Source: Chloroflexi bacterium UBA6077 (GTDB taxonomy: Bacteria; Chloroflexota; UBA6077). From it: a DNA stretch of 64,000 bases. A program made the position numbers and the translations under genes. Each line of letters starts with the position of its first letter. Position 1 is the first letter of the stretch. The notes under the pieces were generated by a model. That model was not told the DNA's origin and searched no databases. It was given only the letters and a program-made list of their open reading frames with translations. The stretch covers positions 34,178-98,177 of the forward strand of contig DIXP01000019.1 in the NCBI GenBank assembly GCA_002436065.1, given 5' to 3'. Below are positions 16,500 through 24,687 of the stretch, one piece after another.

Positions 16500-17081
16500 T
16501 CAATCCCGTGCCCATCGCACTCGGGTGAAGTTTTCGTAGGGCAGCCGTTGGACGGTGAGGCGCCCCTTGAAGGCGCTTTTCAACCCCGCGCCGATCCGGC
16601 GAGCGAGGGATTGGCTGGTGGTGAGGATGTAGATCTGGTCCTCCCGATCCTGCACGGCCGCCAGGCGAGCCATGGGGTTGTTTGCCATGGCTCGCTGCTC
16701 TTCGTTCCGGATGAAGTTGAGCAGCTCGTCCTTGTGGTCCTTCATCCAGCTCCCCTTCAGTACGATCTCGCCGTCGTACATCTGGCGCTGGATCCGTGTA
16801 TCAGCAGGGCATAACTGGACCCGCACCTTGGGGTCGCGGCGTAGCCGCTGGTACTCCTTCTCATCCAGGACCCAGCGCTTCCCATCGGAGATGGAATGAC
16901 AGACCGGGCAGACCATAGTCACCGGCGCTGCGCCGGGGCTCTCGTACCTCCTGAGCGGAAACTCCATCTGGTGGCCGTCTCCCTGGATGGACCACTGGGT
17001 ATCGTGCCAGGTAGGATGCACCCGGCCGGGCAGGATGGCCTTGGTCCCTGGCCTGACAATAGGAGAGCGTACTCTGCGCAT
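16500..17081 (-). CDS. BCAM0308/NMD3-like zinc-binding protein
   Basis: 193 residues from the ATG behind GGGGAGGT. VCPVCHSISDGKRWVL and a later QLCPADTRIQRQMYDGEI give the cysteine pairs and WxL block of the BCAM0308 family, which resembles the N-terminal zinc region of the ribosome-export adaptor NMD3. The second half (about 110-190) with ILTTSQSLARRIGAGLKSAF is also family-typical. Family function unknown; as I recall, the namesake lies in a low-oxygen-activated gene cluster of Burkholderia cenocepacia. It begins two bases after the stop of the BON gene. Confidence 0.7.
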   Translation of the reverse strand: MRRVRSPIVRPGTKAILPGRVHPTWHDTQWSIQGDGHQMEFPLRRYESPGAAPVTMVCPVCHSISDGKRWVLDEKEYQRLRRDPKVRVQLCPADTRIQRQMYDGEIVLKGSWMKDHKDELLNFIRNEEQRAMANNPMARLAAVQDREDQIYILTTSQSLARRIGAGLKSAFKGRLTVQRLPYENFTRVRWARD

Positions 17082-17083
17082 GG

Positions 17084-17923
17084 TTACCTCCCCGATGAGA
17101 GTTGGGTTCGCGACTGCCAATCCCGGAACAGGGCGGGCTCCACCTCTAGTTTGTCCCGAATTCCGCGCACCCCGGCGATGTCGGCGATGACCCGTCTCAG
17201 GTTGCGGCGGTCCTTCAGCGACCTCACCTTCCCGGAAACCCTGACTATCCCCTCGTTCACTCGCACCTCTTTGTCCAACAGCACCAGGTCATTCGCGGCC
17301 AGGGTCCGGGTAACCAGGCTCTGCAGGTCCAAGCGATCGATGTCCTCGGGCGCCTTGATCTTGATGCTGTTGACGACGTCCCGAATTCCCCGCACGCTCC
17401 CCGCGGCTCTCACGGCTTGCTCCGTCATCGGCAGGCTGTCTGTGGAACCGACCAGCCGGGCGATGCCGTGGCTTACCTTGGCGCCCACCCACTCGAAGCC
17501 CGAGCCGTCCAACTTCTCCCGGACCAAGCGGTCCAGATCCTCGTCGCTCAGGTAGCTGTCAACCCCCACGGTCAATGCGTTCTCAATGGATCGAACTCCG
17601 GGGATGCCCTCAACCAACTCCTCCACTGCCATCCGTTGGGCCGCGGAATCGACCAGCCCGCTGATGGTTGCGTTGTGCCCCTCGATCTTCACGGTGATCC
17701 GATCGTAAAGGCCGTCACCCAGGTCGACCCTACCGTCTGCTGCCAGGGCTCTTAGGGCGTGGCCGGCCAGTTCCTGATCGGCGAGGCTGCTGCCCAGATC
17801 CCTATCAGCCAGCCTGGAGTCGTCGAGGGACGCCTTCTCACTGGCGTCCTTGAGAGTCGAACTTGTGGACGGAAATGCCTCTTCGGCCCTGTCTTTCCTC
17901 TTCCGCTCTTTTGATGGCTCCAT
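17084..17923 (-). CDS. BON-domain protein, three repeats
   Basis: 279 residues starting at the ATG after AAGGAGG. The first 60 residues are charged and disordered (MEPSKERKRKDRAEEAF). After that come three BON-like repeats with V-x-N-x-(I/L) ends and G-x-V-R-(S/G)-I blocks (SIENALTV, IRDVVNSIKI, IRDKLEV). No signal peptide. Translation is probably coupled to the BCAM0308-like gene. It lies downstream of the E2 gene but is separated from it by palindromic repeat copy B, which may lower read-through. Confidence 0.82.
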   Translation of the reverse strand: MEPSKERKRKDRAEEAFPSTSSTLKDASEKASLDDSRLADRDLGSSLADQELAGHALRALAADGRVDLGDGLYDRITVKIEGHNATISGLVDSAAQRMAVEELVEGIPGVRSIENALTVGVDSYLSDEDLDRLVREKLDGSGFEWVGAKVSHGIARLVGSTDSLPMTEQAVRAAGSVRGIRDVVNSIKIKAPEDIDRLDLQSLVTRTLAANDLVLLDKEVRVNEGIVRVSGKVRSLKDRRNLRRVIADIAGVRGIRDKLEVEPALFRDWQSRTQLSSGR

Positions 17924-17984
17924 CCTCGAGCCTCCTTGCATCAGCGAATGGCTGGGGTCGGGCAAGATCTGTACCCGGCAGGAG

Positions 17985-18170
17985 GGCGACGGGGGCCGGG
18001 GGGCCGGGGGACGGACGCTCCCTCTCCCACCGCAGTGGGAGAGGATCGGGGTGAGGGGCTCGTTTGGTCGATTCCCAGGTTCCCCCTCACCCTGACCCTC
18101 TCCCTCAGGGAGAGGGGATTGACCACTCCCCCTTCCCGCGCCGGGAAGGGGGGCAGGGGGGTTAGGTCCG
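17985..18170 (-). repeat. Palindromic GC-rich repeat element, copy B
   Basis: Reverse complement of the element after hutU: on the minus strand it reads CCTAACCCCCCTGCC, then a CCTTCCC/GGGAAGG stem, CCCTCTCCCTGAGGGAGAGGG, the shared GTCAGGGTGAGGGGGAACC, and a CTCTCCCAC/GTGGGAGAG stem. It begins within ten bases of the E2 stop codon. Long blocks are identical to copy A, with short variable pieces between. Confidence 0.8.
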
Positions 18171-18174
18171 CAGT

Positions 18175-19542
18175 CTACATCAGCAGCCTTGCCGGGCTTT
18201 CCAGTAGCTTCTTGATCTCCATTAAGAACCGACCGGCGTCGGCCCCATTGGCCACTCGGTGGTCCATGGACAGGGTAACCTTCATGGTGTGGGCCACGCC
18301 CAGGGCACCGTCCTTGACCATCGGCCGTAGCGCCACTGCGCCCACCGCCAGGATGGCAGCCTGGGGAGGGTTGATAATGGCCGAGAACTCCTCCACTCCC
18401 AGCATGCCCATGTTGCTGATGGTGAAGGTGCCGCCGCTGTAGTCCTCAACACGGAGCTTCCCTTCCCTGGTGCGCGCTGCCAGGTCTCGCGACTCCCGAG
18501 CTATCTCAAGGAGCGATTTGCGGTCGCAATCCCGAATGACGGGAGCGATCAATCCCTCCTCCAGTGCTATGGCCATTCCCAGGTTGATCTCTTTGTAGAG
18601 GGTCACCTTGCCCTCGTCGTAGGATGCGTTCATCTTGGGGTGCTTTGTCAGCGCCTGGGCCGTGGCCTTGGTGACGAAGTCGTTGAAGGAGATCCTCTCC
18701 TCTTTGGGCACTCCCTCGTTGAGCTCTTCCCGAAGATCCACCACCCGCGACATCTCTATCTCGACAGTGGCGTAGAAGTGGGGGATGGTGCGCTTACTGT
18801 CGGACATGTGGCGGGCGATGGCTTGGCCCATGCGCGTCAGCTCCCTGGTTTCCGACGCCACACCGGTGGTAGGGGCCGCGGGAGCGGCTTCGGCCCGTGC
18901 CGCGGGCGCTTCGGGCTGGGCCACCGGCTGTCCCGGTTCGGCCGTTGGAGGGGCGCTCGGGACTTTTGCGGACGGTGCCGGAGCCCGGCGTTCCTCCGCG
19001 CCTACCTGGCGCTTGGCCGCCTCTGTCAGGAACCTCTCCACATCCTCCTTGGTTATTCGACCCCCTGGGCCGCTCCCTGGAACCTCGCTTAGCTCAACCC
19101 CTTGCTCCTGGGCCAGCCGACGCGCCACGGGGGATGCCCTCACCCGTTCCCCTTCCTCCTCCGGCTCAGCCCTCTCGGTCTCCGGACGCATTTCGGGGCC
19201 GCGCCCCAGCACCTCCTCCGGGGGGGCTTCGGCCCCCTCTCCCGCGCCCACCGCCTGAGCGGGGAATGCCTCGGCAGGGCTCACCTTGACCGGTTCCTCC
19301 CCCGGCTCGCCGATCTGGGCGATCGGCTGGCCCACGGGTGCAGTCTCCCCTTCGGCGATCAGGATCTTCTGCAGCTTTCCCGAGGCGAACGCCTCGATCT
19401 GTATGTTGACCTTGTCCGTTTCGATCTCAGCGACGGGCTCGCCCTTCTGGACCTGATCGCCCTCGTGCTTGAGCCAGCGGACGATCTTGCCTTCGGTCAT
19501 GTCGTAGCCCATCTTGGGCATGACTACGGTAGTCGCGGGCAC
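18175..19542 (-). CDS. pdhC: Pyruvate (2-oxo acid) dehydrogenase complex E2, acyltransferase
   Basis: 455 residues from a GTG behind GGGAGG. Lipoyl domain at 1-80 with the lipoylated lysine at 44 (ETDKVN). A Pro/Glu/Ala-rich linker follows, then the E1/E3-binding domain (ASPVARRLAQEQGVELSEVP, about 135-170), a second linker, and the catalytic domain (about 230-455). The usual HxxxDG active-site motif reads HRVANG (His428, Asn432), a substitution seen in some E2 families. It transfers the acyl group to CoA. E3 (lipoamide dehydrogenase) is not in the window. Separated from the E1beta gene by 193 bases of tandem repeats. Confidence 0.93.
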   Translation of the reverse strand: MPATTVVMPKMGYDMTEGKIVRWLKHEGDQVQKGEPVAEIETDKVNIQIEAFASGKLQKILIAEGETAPVGQPIAQIGEPGEEPVKVSPAEAFPAQAVGAGEGAEAPPEEVLGRGPEMRPETERAEPEEEGERVRASPVARRLAQEQGVELSEVPGSGPGGRITKEDVERFLTEAAKRQVGAEERRAPAPSAKVPSAPPTAEPGQPVAQPEAPAARAEAAPAAPTTGVASETRELTRMGQAIARHMSDSKRTIPHFYATVEIEMSRVVDLREELNEGVPKEERISFNDFVTKATAQALTKHPKMNASYDEGKVTLYKEINLGMAIALEEGLIAPVIRDCDRKSLLEIARESRDLAARTREGKLRVEDYSGGTFTISNMGMLGVEEFSAIINPPQAAILAVGAVALRPMVKDGALGVAHTMKVTLSMDHRVANGADAGRFLMEIKKLLESPARLLM

Positions 19543-19556
19543 CGGAACCTCCCATA

Positions 19557-19593
19557 AGCTATCAGCAGTCAGCTATCAGCAGTCAGCTATCAG
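19557..19593. repeat. Tandem repeat, 14-base unit AGCTATCAGCAGTC
   Basis: Two and a half copies lie just upstream of the E2 start. Related sequence (CAGTCAGCTTTCGGCTATCAG) occurs at 6470-6490. Confidence 0.75.
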
Positions 19594-19678
19594 ACTGGTT
19601 ATGGGCAGCCAACTCGCTCCACGAATGGCTGCAGCGGTCAGTCGGCTCTCAGATATTGCTTCGCGCTGCGGTCGAACT

Positions 19679-19735
<57 letters not shown>

Positions 19736-19736
<1 letters not shown>

Positions 19737-20707
19737 TACCTAAGCAGCTGTCTTGCGGCTTGGATCACGCTTTCCTCGTCGGGGATGGCCTTCCTCTCCA
19801 GCTTGCGGTTATAGGGTATCGGGACCTCCGGGGCTGCCACCCTGGTCACGGGGGCATCCAGGTAGTCGAATGCTCCCTCGTAGATTCGGGCGGCAATCTC
19901 CGCCCCCATGCCACAGCTGCGCCATCCCTCTTCGGCAACGATCACGTGGTTGGTCTTCCGCACCGACTCCAGTACGGGATCCATGTCCAATGGGCGAAGG
20001 GTACGCAGATCGACCACTTCGGCTTCGATTCCCTCCTTGGACAGCTTTTCGGCTGCCAGCATGGAGGCGACGGCCATGCGGGAGTAGGAGACGATGGTCA
20101 CATCCTCCCCTCGGCGCAGCAGCTGGGACTTGCCGATCTCCTCCATCTGGTCGTCCTCGGACACCTCCCCCTTGAGGCTGTAGAGGAGGCTGTGTTCCAG
20201 GAAGACCACAGGGTTAGGGTTGCGGATGGCGGCCTTCAGGAGGCCCTTGGCGTCTCTGGGCGTAGAGGGAGCCACCACCAGCAGCCCGGGTACGTAGGCA
20301 AAGTAGTTCTCGAAGGTCTGGGAGTGGGTGGCGGCCAACTGGCCCCAGCCTGCTGCTGTGCGGATCACCAGCGGCACGTTGATCTGGCCGCCAAACATGT
20401 AGTGCAGCTTGGCGGCGTGGTTGACGATCTGATCCAGGGCCAGGAGTGAGAAGTTCACGGTCATCAGCTCAGCCACCGGCCGCAGGCCAGCCATGGCCGC
20501 TCCGATGGCAGAGCCCACGATGACCGATTCGGCGATGGGGGTATCCCGAAGCCGTTTCTCGCCGAACTCCTCCATCAATCCCTTGGTGACGGCGTATGTT
20601 CCGCCGTAGGCCGCCACATCTTCTCCCATCAGGAAGACCCGCTCGTCTCGGTGCATCTCCTCGCGGAGTGCCTGGCGCAAGGCTTCGCGGTAGGTGAGAT
20701 CAGGCAT
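19736..20707 (-). CDS. pdhB: Pyruvate (2-oxo acid) dehydrogenase E1 component, beta subunit
   Basis: 323 residues from the ATG two bases after the E1alpha stop. Transketolase central-domain sequence: YREALRQALREEMHRDERVF, GEDVAAYGGTYAVTKGL, TPIAESVIVGSAIGAAMAGL and the C-terminal NHVIVAEEGWRSCGMGAEIA. It forms the alpha2beta2 E1 that decarboxylates the 2-oxo acid with thiamine diphosphate and loads the lipoyl group of E2. Pyruvate, branched-chain oxo acids or acetoin cannot be separated by eye. A longer in-frame start exists but would extend into the E1alpha gene. Confidence 0.93.
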
Positions 20708-20709
20708 GG

Positions 20710-21714
20710 CTACCTCCTGGTCCCCACTGGCTCGGCGGCTCTGGCTTCCTGCTCCACCGGCTCTACGTAGACGCCCTCCCATAGGGCGCTGTCATCTGGA
20801 TCGGGACTCTGCTCGGCGAACTGGACCGCCCCCTCAATCACCCTGTCCACCTCCGCGGAGATGGTCTCCGCCTGCTCGGTGGTGAAGAAGCCGCCAAGCT
20901 GGAGGCTGGTCTGAAAGTGGCGCACGGGGTCGCGCAGCTTCCAGGTTTCCACCTCTTCCCTGTGGCGATACAGCTCCGGATCCGCCATCGAGTGCCCCCT
21001 GTATCGGTAGGTCATGGCCTCCAGCAAGCTGGGTCCCAACCCGCTCCGAGCGTAGTCCACGGCGTTGGAAATGGCATCCCTGACCAACAGTACGTCCATC
21101 CCGTCCACCTGGCGGCTCGGCATGCCGTAAGCGCAGCCCTTGGAGTGCATCGCCTTGAGGGCCGACGCCCGGGCCAGGTGTGTGCCCATCCCGTAGGAGT
21201 TGTTCTCAACGAGGTAGACGATGGGCAGTCTCCAGAGGGCCGCCAGGTTCAGCGACTCGTGGAACTCCCCGATGTTGGTCGCACCATCACCCAGGACGCA
21301 CAGCACCACCTCCCGCCTGTCCTGGTACTGGGATGCGAGGGCTATGCCCGTGGCCAACGGCAGGTGTCCGCCCACGATTGCATATCCGCCCCAGAAGTGG
21401 CGCTCGACGTCGGCGAAGTGCATGGAGCCTCCCTTGCCCTTGTCGAGGCCCGTGGCCTTCCCGAACAGCTCGGCCATGGCCCGCTTCGGATCGACGCCCT
21501 TGGCCAGGGCATACCCGTGGTCGCGGTAGTGGGTAACCAGGTGATCGCTCCGGTCCAGGGCGGAGACGGCACCCACGGCTACCGCCTCCTCACCGATGTA
21601 CAGATGGAGAAACCCCCCGATCTTTCCCAGGGCGTACATCTCCGCAGCCTTTTCTTCAAAGCGGCGAATCAGCAGCATCTGGCGATACAGTTCGACTAAT
21701 TCGTCCTGATTCAT
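20710..21714 (-). CDS. pdhA: Pyruvate (2-oxo acid) dehydrogenase E1 component, alpha subunit
   Basis: 334 residues. The thiamine-diphosphate/Mg motif begins GDGATNIGEFHESLN (about 142) and ends VENN. YRDHGYALAKGV and the phosphorylation-loop block YRYRGHSMADPELYR are typical of bacterial PDH/acetoin dehydrogenase E1alpha. Acts with the next gene as E1. Acetoin dehydrogenase is the main alternative, since E1alpha and E1beta are separate and E2 has a single lipoyl domain. It begins 12 bases after a small unknown gene. Confidence 0.93.
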   Translation of the reverse strand: MNQDELVELYRQMLLIRRFEEKAAEMYALGKIGGFLHLYIGEEAVAVGAVSALDRSDHLVTHYRDHGYALAKGVDPKRAMAELFGKATGLDKGKGGSMHFADVERHFWGGYAIVGGHLPLATGIALASQYQDRREVVLCVLGDGATNIGEFHESLNLAALWRLPIVYLVENNSYGMGTHLARASALKAMHSKGCAYGMPSRQVDGMDVLLVRDAISNAVDYARSGLGPSLLEAMTYRYRGHSMADPELYRHREEVETWKLRDPVRHFQTSLQLGGFFTTEQAETISAEVDRVIEGAVQFAEQSPDPDDSALWEGVYVEPVEQEARAAEPVGTRR

Positions 21715-21726
21715 ATTATGTCCATG

Positions 21727-22137
21727 CTACAGCGAAAGCTCTCGGCGGAGCCGCTCAGCCAGATCCGATGGGCTTCCGATGCTGATCCAGTGTATGTCCC
21801 CCATGGGCGCTTTGCCCTCAATCGACTCAGGCACCAGCACCAACGCGACCTTTTCGATGAAGGCGACCCTGGGATCGGAGTCCGGGGTGTTGGTCTCCAC
21901 TGCCTCCTGGAAGTAGTTCAGGATGTTGGAGATCTCCTCCTCGAACTCGCCCTGCAGTGGGAAGACTGAGATGTTGAACACCAACAGCCTTCCCTCCTTG
22001 AGTGCGGCCGCCCCTGGGGTGAAATAGGGAAACAGCTTCTTGTCCTCGGTGACGATCTCGAAGCCGTGCCCCTCGAGCAGTTGGACGCTGTTCTCCACCA
22101 GCATCTGGACGGTCTTGTCTACCTGGATGTGCGACAT
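21727..22137 (-). CDS. Conserved-looking small protein, first gene of the pdh operon
   Basis: 136 residues from the ATG preceded by GGAGG; longer in-frame versions have no such site. Soluble, acidic, with alternating hydrophobic strands (KLFPYFTPGAAALKEGRLLV, FNISVFPLQGEFEEEISNIL). No cysteine cluster, helix-turn-helix or membrane segment. I do not recognise the family. Position directly ahead of E1alpha suggests a role with, or co-regulation with, the 2-oxo acid dehydrogenase. Confidence 0.6.
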   Translation of the reverse strand: MSHIQVDKTVQMLVENSVQLLEGHGFEIVTEDKKLFPYFTPGAAALKEGRLLVFNISVFPLQGEFEEEISNILNYFQEAVETNTPDSDPRVAFIEKVALVLVPESIEGKAPMGDIHWISIGSPSDLAERLRRELSL

Positions 22138-22291
22138 CGGGATCCTCCACAGAAGATATGCGGGTGCCCAGGCGGCTGCACAGTGAAGAAGGGTCGGCCC
22201 CTGGGAGCATCGCGACCCAGGTTGTTGTACAGCAATCCTCGTGCCGCGCCTGGGACGAAGGGCATGGTTCATCATCAAAGGTATCGATCTT

Positions 22292-22311
22292 GCGGCTGGG
22301 TTCCCAGCCGC
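22292..22311. promoter_or_regulatory. Short perfect hairpin in the hsp20 leader
   Basis: GCGGCTGGG-TT-CCCAGCCGC lies about 70 bases before the hsp20 start, in the divergent spacer shared with the pdh operon. It could be an operator or an RNA leader structure; no CIRCE element is visible. Confidence 0.35.
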
Positions 22312-22381
22312 CTCATCTTGTTGTGCGGGGCTGGCCCGTGTCTACGAGAGCTGTCTACTAGAGTCCGGGAGGTACGCAAGC

Positions 22382-22885
22382 ATGTCTATGACTCGGTATG
22401 ATCCCCTGACCCGTCTAGTCACCCTGCGGGACGCCGTCGACAGGATGTTCGACGAGGCATTTGGCCGGACCGCCACCGGCCGTATGGGACCCGCTATGCT
22501 CCCCATCGACATGTTCGAGCGGCAGGATGAACTGGTGGTGATGGCCGCGGTACCGGGGGCGCGACCAGAGGATGTGGAGATCAGCGTCGCGAACGACAGC
22601 CTGACCATCCGCGCCACCACCCATACTGAGATGGAGAAGGAGGAATCTCAGAACTGGAACTGGTACATGCACGAGCTGCAGGCCGGCCAGTTCACCCGCA
22701 CCATGTCATTGCCCTTCCCCGTTTCGCCCGACAAGGCCGAGGCCCGATTCGAGAATGGAATGCTTCACCTGCGGCTGCCCAAGTCCGAGGCAGCCATGCC
22801 GAAGCGGATCAAGGTGCAGCCGGGAGCGAGCCAGAGCCGCCAGATCGGCACCCAACAGATGCAGCAGGGCGGCCAGGGCTCCTAG
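22382..22885 (+). CDS. hsp20: Small heat shock protein, Hsp20/alpha-crystallin family
   Basis: 167 residues from the ATG after GGGAGG. N-terminal arm MSMTRYDPLTRLVTLRDAVD, then the alpha-crystallin domain (about 40-140) with PIDMFERQDELVVMAAVPGA, GARPEDVEISVANDSLTIRA and the ending FENGMLHLRLPKSE. A Gln-rich tail follows. ATP-independent holdase chaperone. It is transcribed away from the pdh/BON/HPF-like genes, adding to the stress character of the region. Confidence 0.95.
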   Translation: MSMTRYDPLTRLVTLRDAVDRMFDEAFGRTATGRMGPAMLPIDMFERQDELVVMAAVPGARPEDVEISVANDSLTIRATTHTEMEKEESQNWNWYMHELQAGQFTRTMSLPFPVSPDKAEARFENGMLHLRLPKSEAAMPKRIKVQPGASQSRQIGTQQMQQGGQGS

Positions 22886-22899
22886 ACGCCGCCCCGGCT

Positions 22900-22928
22900 G
22901 TGACCGCGCGGTCCAGATGTGATAAGAT
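22900..22928 (+). promoter_or_regulatory. Candidate promoter of tRNA-Gln
   Basis: GTGACC and TAAGAT are 17 bases apart, about 50 bases before the tRNA. The TAAGATTC-GGCC context recurs in front of tRNA-Leu. Confidence 0.45.
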
Positions 22929-22977
22929 TCGGCCTGGAGACCGGTGTTCACCGGCCTCTAGGCCGATCCTCTACCAT

Positions 22978-23051
22978 TGCCAGGTCGTCTAGTGGTAGGA
23001 CTCGGGACTTTGGATCCCGTTACCCAGGTTCGAATCCTGGCCTGGCAGCCA
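22978..23051 (+). tRNA. tRNA-Gln (anticodon TTG)
   Basis: Acceptor TGCCAGG/CCTGGCA, anticodon stem CGGGA/TCCCG with loop CTTTGGA (anticodon TTG at 23010-23012), T arm CCAGG-TTCGAAT-CCTGG, discriminator G, and an encoded CCA. Confidence 0.96.
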
Positions 23052-23205
23052 TCAATGGGCGAGCCCTTGAATCCCTGTTTGGTGACGTACAGGTTGCCGA
23101 AGCGATCGACCTCCGTCGGCATACCTATGCTCTGGAATGCCTCCGCCATGTAGTCCACGACCGCGTGCTCGAAGCCTGCCACCCCATCGATGGTTAGATA
23201 TGCTG
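23052..23205 (-). pseudogene. Fragment resembling the N-terminus of an M20/M42-type peptidase
   Basis: Read on the minus strand it gives GVAGFEHAVVDYMAEAF and then a MPTEVDRFGNLYVTKQG-type segment, similar to the opening of M42/M20 metallopeptidases (G-x-E-x-x-V, then D-x-x-G-N). The frame has no plausible start and runs into the 3' end of tRNA-Gln, where homology stops. A tRNA-adjacent scar or remnant; family call is tentative. Confidence 0.35.
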
Positions 23206-23462
23206 TGCCAGGGTATCCTTCACTGCTTTCCTCTCCTCACACAGGTGGACGGGGGAGCGATGCGGCTCAGTGGGAGTTCAGCTCTCCCCGCTTCTCCTTG
23301 ATAGATGGGCAAGGGGCGCGATTACCCGGTACTCCACAGGTTCTCTGGTCTGCAATGGTCGGGAACGGTTTGACGGGACGGCTCGGAGGCTTCTCTATGG
23401 GACGTTACGGCATGGTACACTCCCCCATACTGCCCGTCAAAGAACCCTCCAAGGATGGAAGG
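23206..23462. other. Spacer between the peptidase fragment and the DUF4031 gene, no gene seen
   Basis: Open frames here have no recognisable content or ribosome binding sites. Part of it is presumably the promoter region of the small gene that follows. Confidence 0.35.
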
Positions 23463-23768
23463 ATGATTCTCATTGATCCCTTGCGAGCCTACCCCCGCTG
23501 CCGTTTCCCCGTCAAGACATGGTGCCACATGATGACCGATGACCCGACGGAGGACGGGCTGGAGGAGCTGCACTCCATGGCCGAGGCTATCGGACTGCGC
23601 AGGGAGCGGTTCCAGGCCCGCCGCGGCCTGCCCCATTACGACCTGATCCCCTGCATGCGGGGTCTGGCCCTGCTGCTCGGGGCGGTGGAGGTCAACACCC
23701 TCGAGTTGGCGCGGAGGTGCTGGCGCGGAACGTGCCGGAGTAGCGGCCCCAACAGACCGTCCTGTTGA
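23463..23768 (+). CDS. DUF4031 domain protein
   Basis: 101 residues from the ATG after a GGATGGAAGG site. The chain matches the DUF4031 pattern: a short strand MILIDPLRAYP, WCHMMTD, then TEDGLEELHSMAEAIGLRR, HYDLIPCMRGLALLLGAVEV and a final helix. DUF4031 proteins are short, mostly actinobacterial and Chloroflexota-type, with no assigned function. Conserved His and Asp residues may hint at a hydrolase, but that is speculation. Confidence 0.7.
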   Translation: MILIDPLRAYPRCRFPVKTWCHMMTDDPTEDGLEELHSMAEAIGLRRERFQARRGLPHYDLIPCMRGLALLLGAVEVNTLELARRCWRGTCRSSGPNRPSC

Positions 23769-23798
23769 GGCCAAGCGTCCTGAGGAGGGCTGTGCAAC

Positions 23799-24281
23799 GT
23801 GAGCACGGGAAGGGACCACCCAAAGAAGCCGGTGGAGACCGTCTGCGATTTCATAGAGGCGTTGGAGTCCCACGATATCGATCGGGCAGCAGAGTACCTG
23901 GCCGACGACTTCTCCTTCATCGGCCTGACGCCGTTTCCCATGGACAAGGGGATGTACATCGAGTTCCAGAGGGGTATCGCCGCCGCCTTCAGCGACTGGT
24001 CGCTGAACCTCACCGGCATACAGGAGGAGGGTGGCGTGGTAAGGGGCACTGCCCGCACCACCGCTACACATACGGGCGACCTTGTGTTACCGATCCCGGA
24101 TCTGCCGGTCCTCCCGGCCACAGGGAAGATTATCAAGCTGCCCGCCGAGACTCACTTGTACTCTGTCAGAGGGGGCAAGATCTCGTCCATCCATGTGTTG
24201 GTGGTGCCCGGCGGCGGCCTACAGGGGGTGTACAGGCAGTTGGGGGCCAGGGTGCCTCTACCCTCCATCATCGAGGGATGA
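23799..24281 (+). CDS. SnoaL/NTF2-like protein
   Basis: 160 residues from a GTG preceded by GAGGAGGG. FIEALESHDIDRAAEYLADD and FSFIGLTPFPMDKGMYIEFQ are typical of the SnoaL-like cone-shaped fold (polyketide cyclases, limonene epoxide hydrolase relatives, many of unknown substrate). About 30 bases after the DUF4031 gene and 76 bases before the monooxygenase gene, so possibly one transcript. Catalytic role not predictable. Confidence 0.72.
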   Translation: MSTGRDHPKKPVETVCDFIEALESHDIDRAAEYLADDFSFIGLTPFPMDKGMYIEFQRGIAAAFSDWSLNLTGIQEEGGVVRGTARTTATHTGDLVLPIPDLPVLPATGKIIKLPAETHLYSVRGGKISSIHVLVVPGGGLQGVYRQLGARVPLPSIIEG

Positions 24282-24357
24282 CATCATCAACACTGTTGGC
24301 ATGGAAAGTGCCGCTCTGCCTCGTGAAGACGACTCAGCTATTGGTAGGAGGTGTGGC

Positions 24358-24687
24358 ATGGCGGCGGGCAGGGCGATGTTCTTGATCCGGCTCCAACCCG
24401 GACAGGAAGAGGAGTTCCAGCGGAGGTGGGAGGAGGCATTCGACGACCTCCTGAACCAGCCGGGGTTCCGTGGCAGGGAATTGATCCGCGTCGACGACGG
24501 GACCGGTACCTTTGTCGTCCTTTCCGAGTGGGAATCCGTCGACGACTACATGGCCTGGCGCAACAGCCTGACCCGATCCCACGTTTACGGGGGCGATCTA
24601 CAGCCCCTCTTCTCCGCGCCACCCATCACCGGAGTGGGCGAGGTTGTGCTCCGGATGGAGCGAGAGGGACTACCGGCCAAGCTGTAG
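24358..24687 (+). CDS. Antibiotic biosynthesis monooxygenase (ABM) domain protein
   Basis: 109 residues from the ATG behind TAGGAGG; an ATG 19 codons upstream is less well supported. AMFLIRLQPGQEEEFQRRWE, QPGFRGRELIRVDD and FVVLSEWESVDDYMAWRNS are the ferredoxin-like ABM/heme-degrading monooxygenase pattern. Such proteins act as dimers in the cytosol, on heme or quinols, or with no known substrate. The 3' end overlaps the convergent gene by 18 bases. Confidence 0.8.
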   Translation: MAAGRAMFLIRLQPGQEEEFQRRWEEAFDDLLNQPGFRGRELIRVDDGTGTFVVLSEWESVDDYMAWRNSLTRSHVYGGDLQPLFSAPPITGVGEVVLRMEREGLPAKL

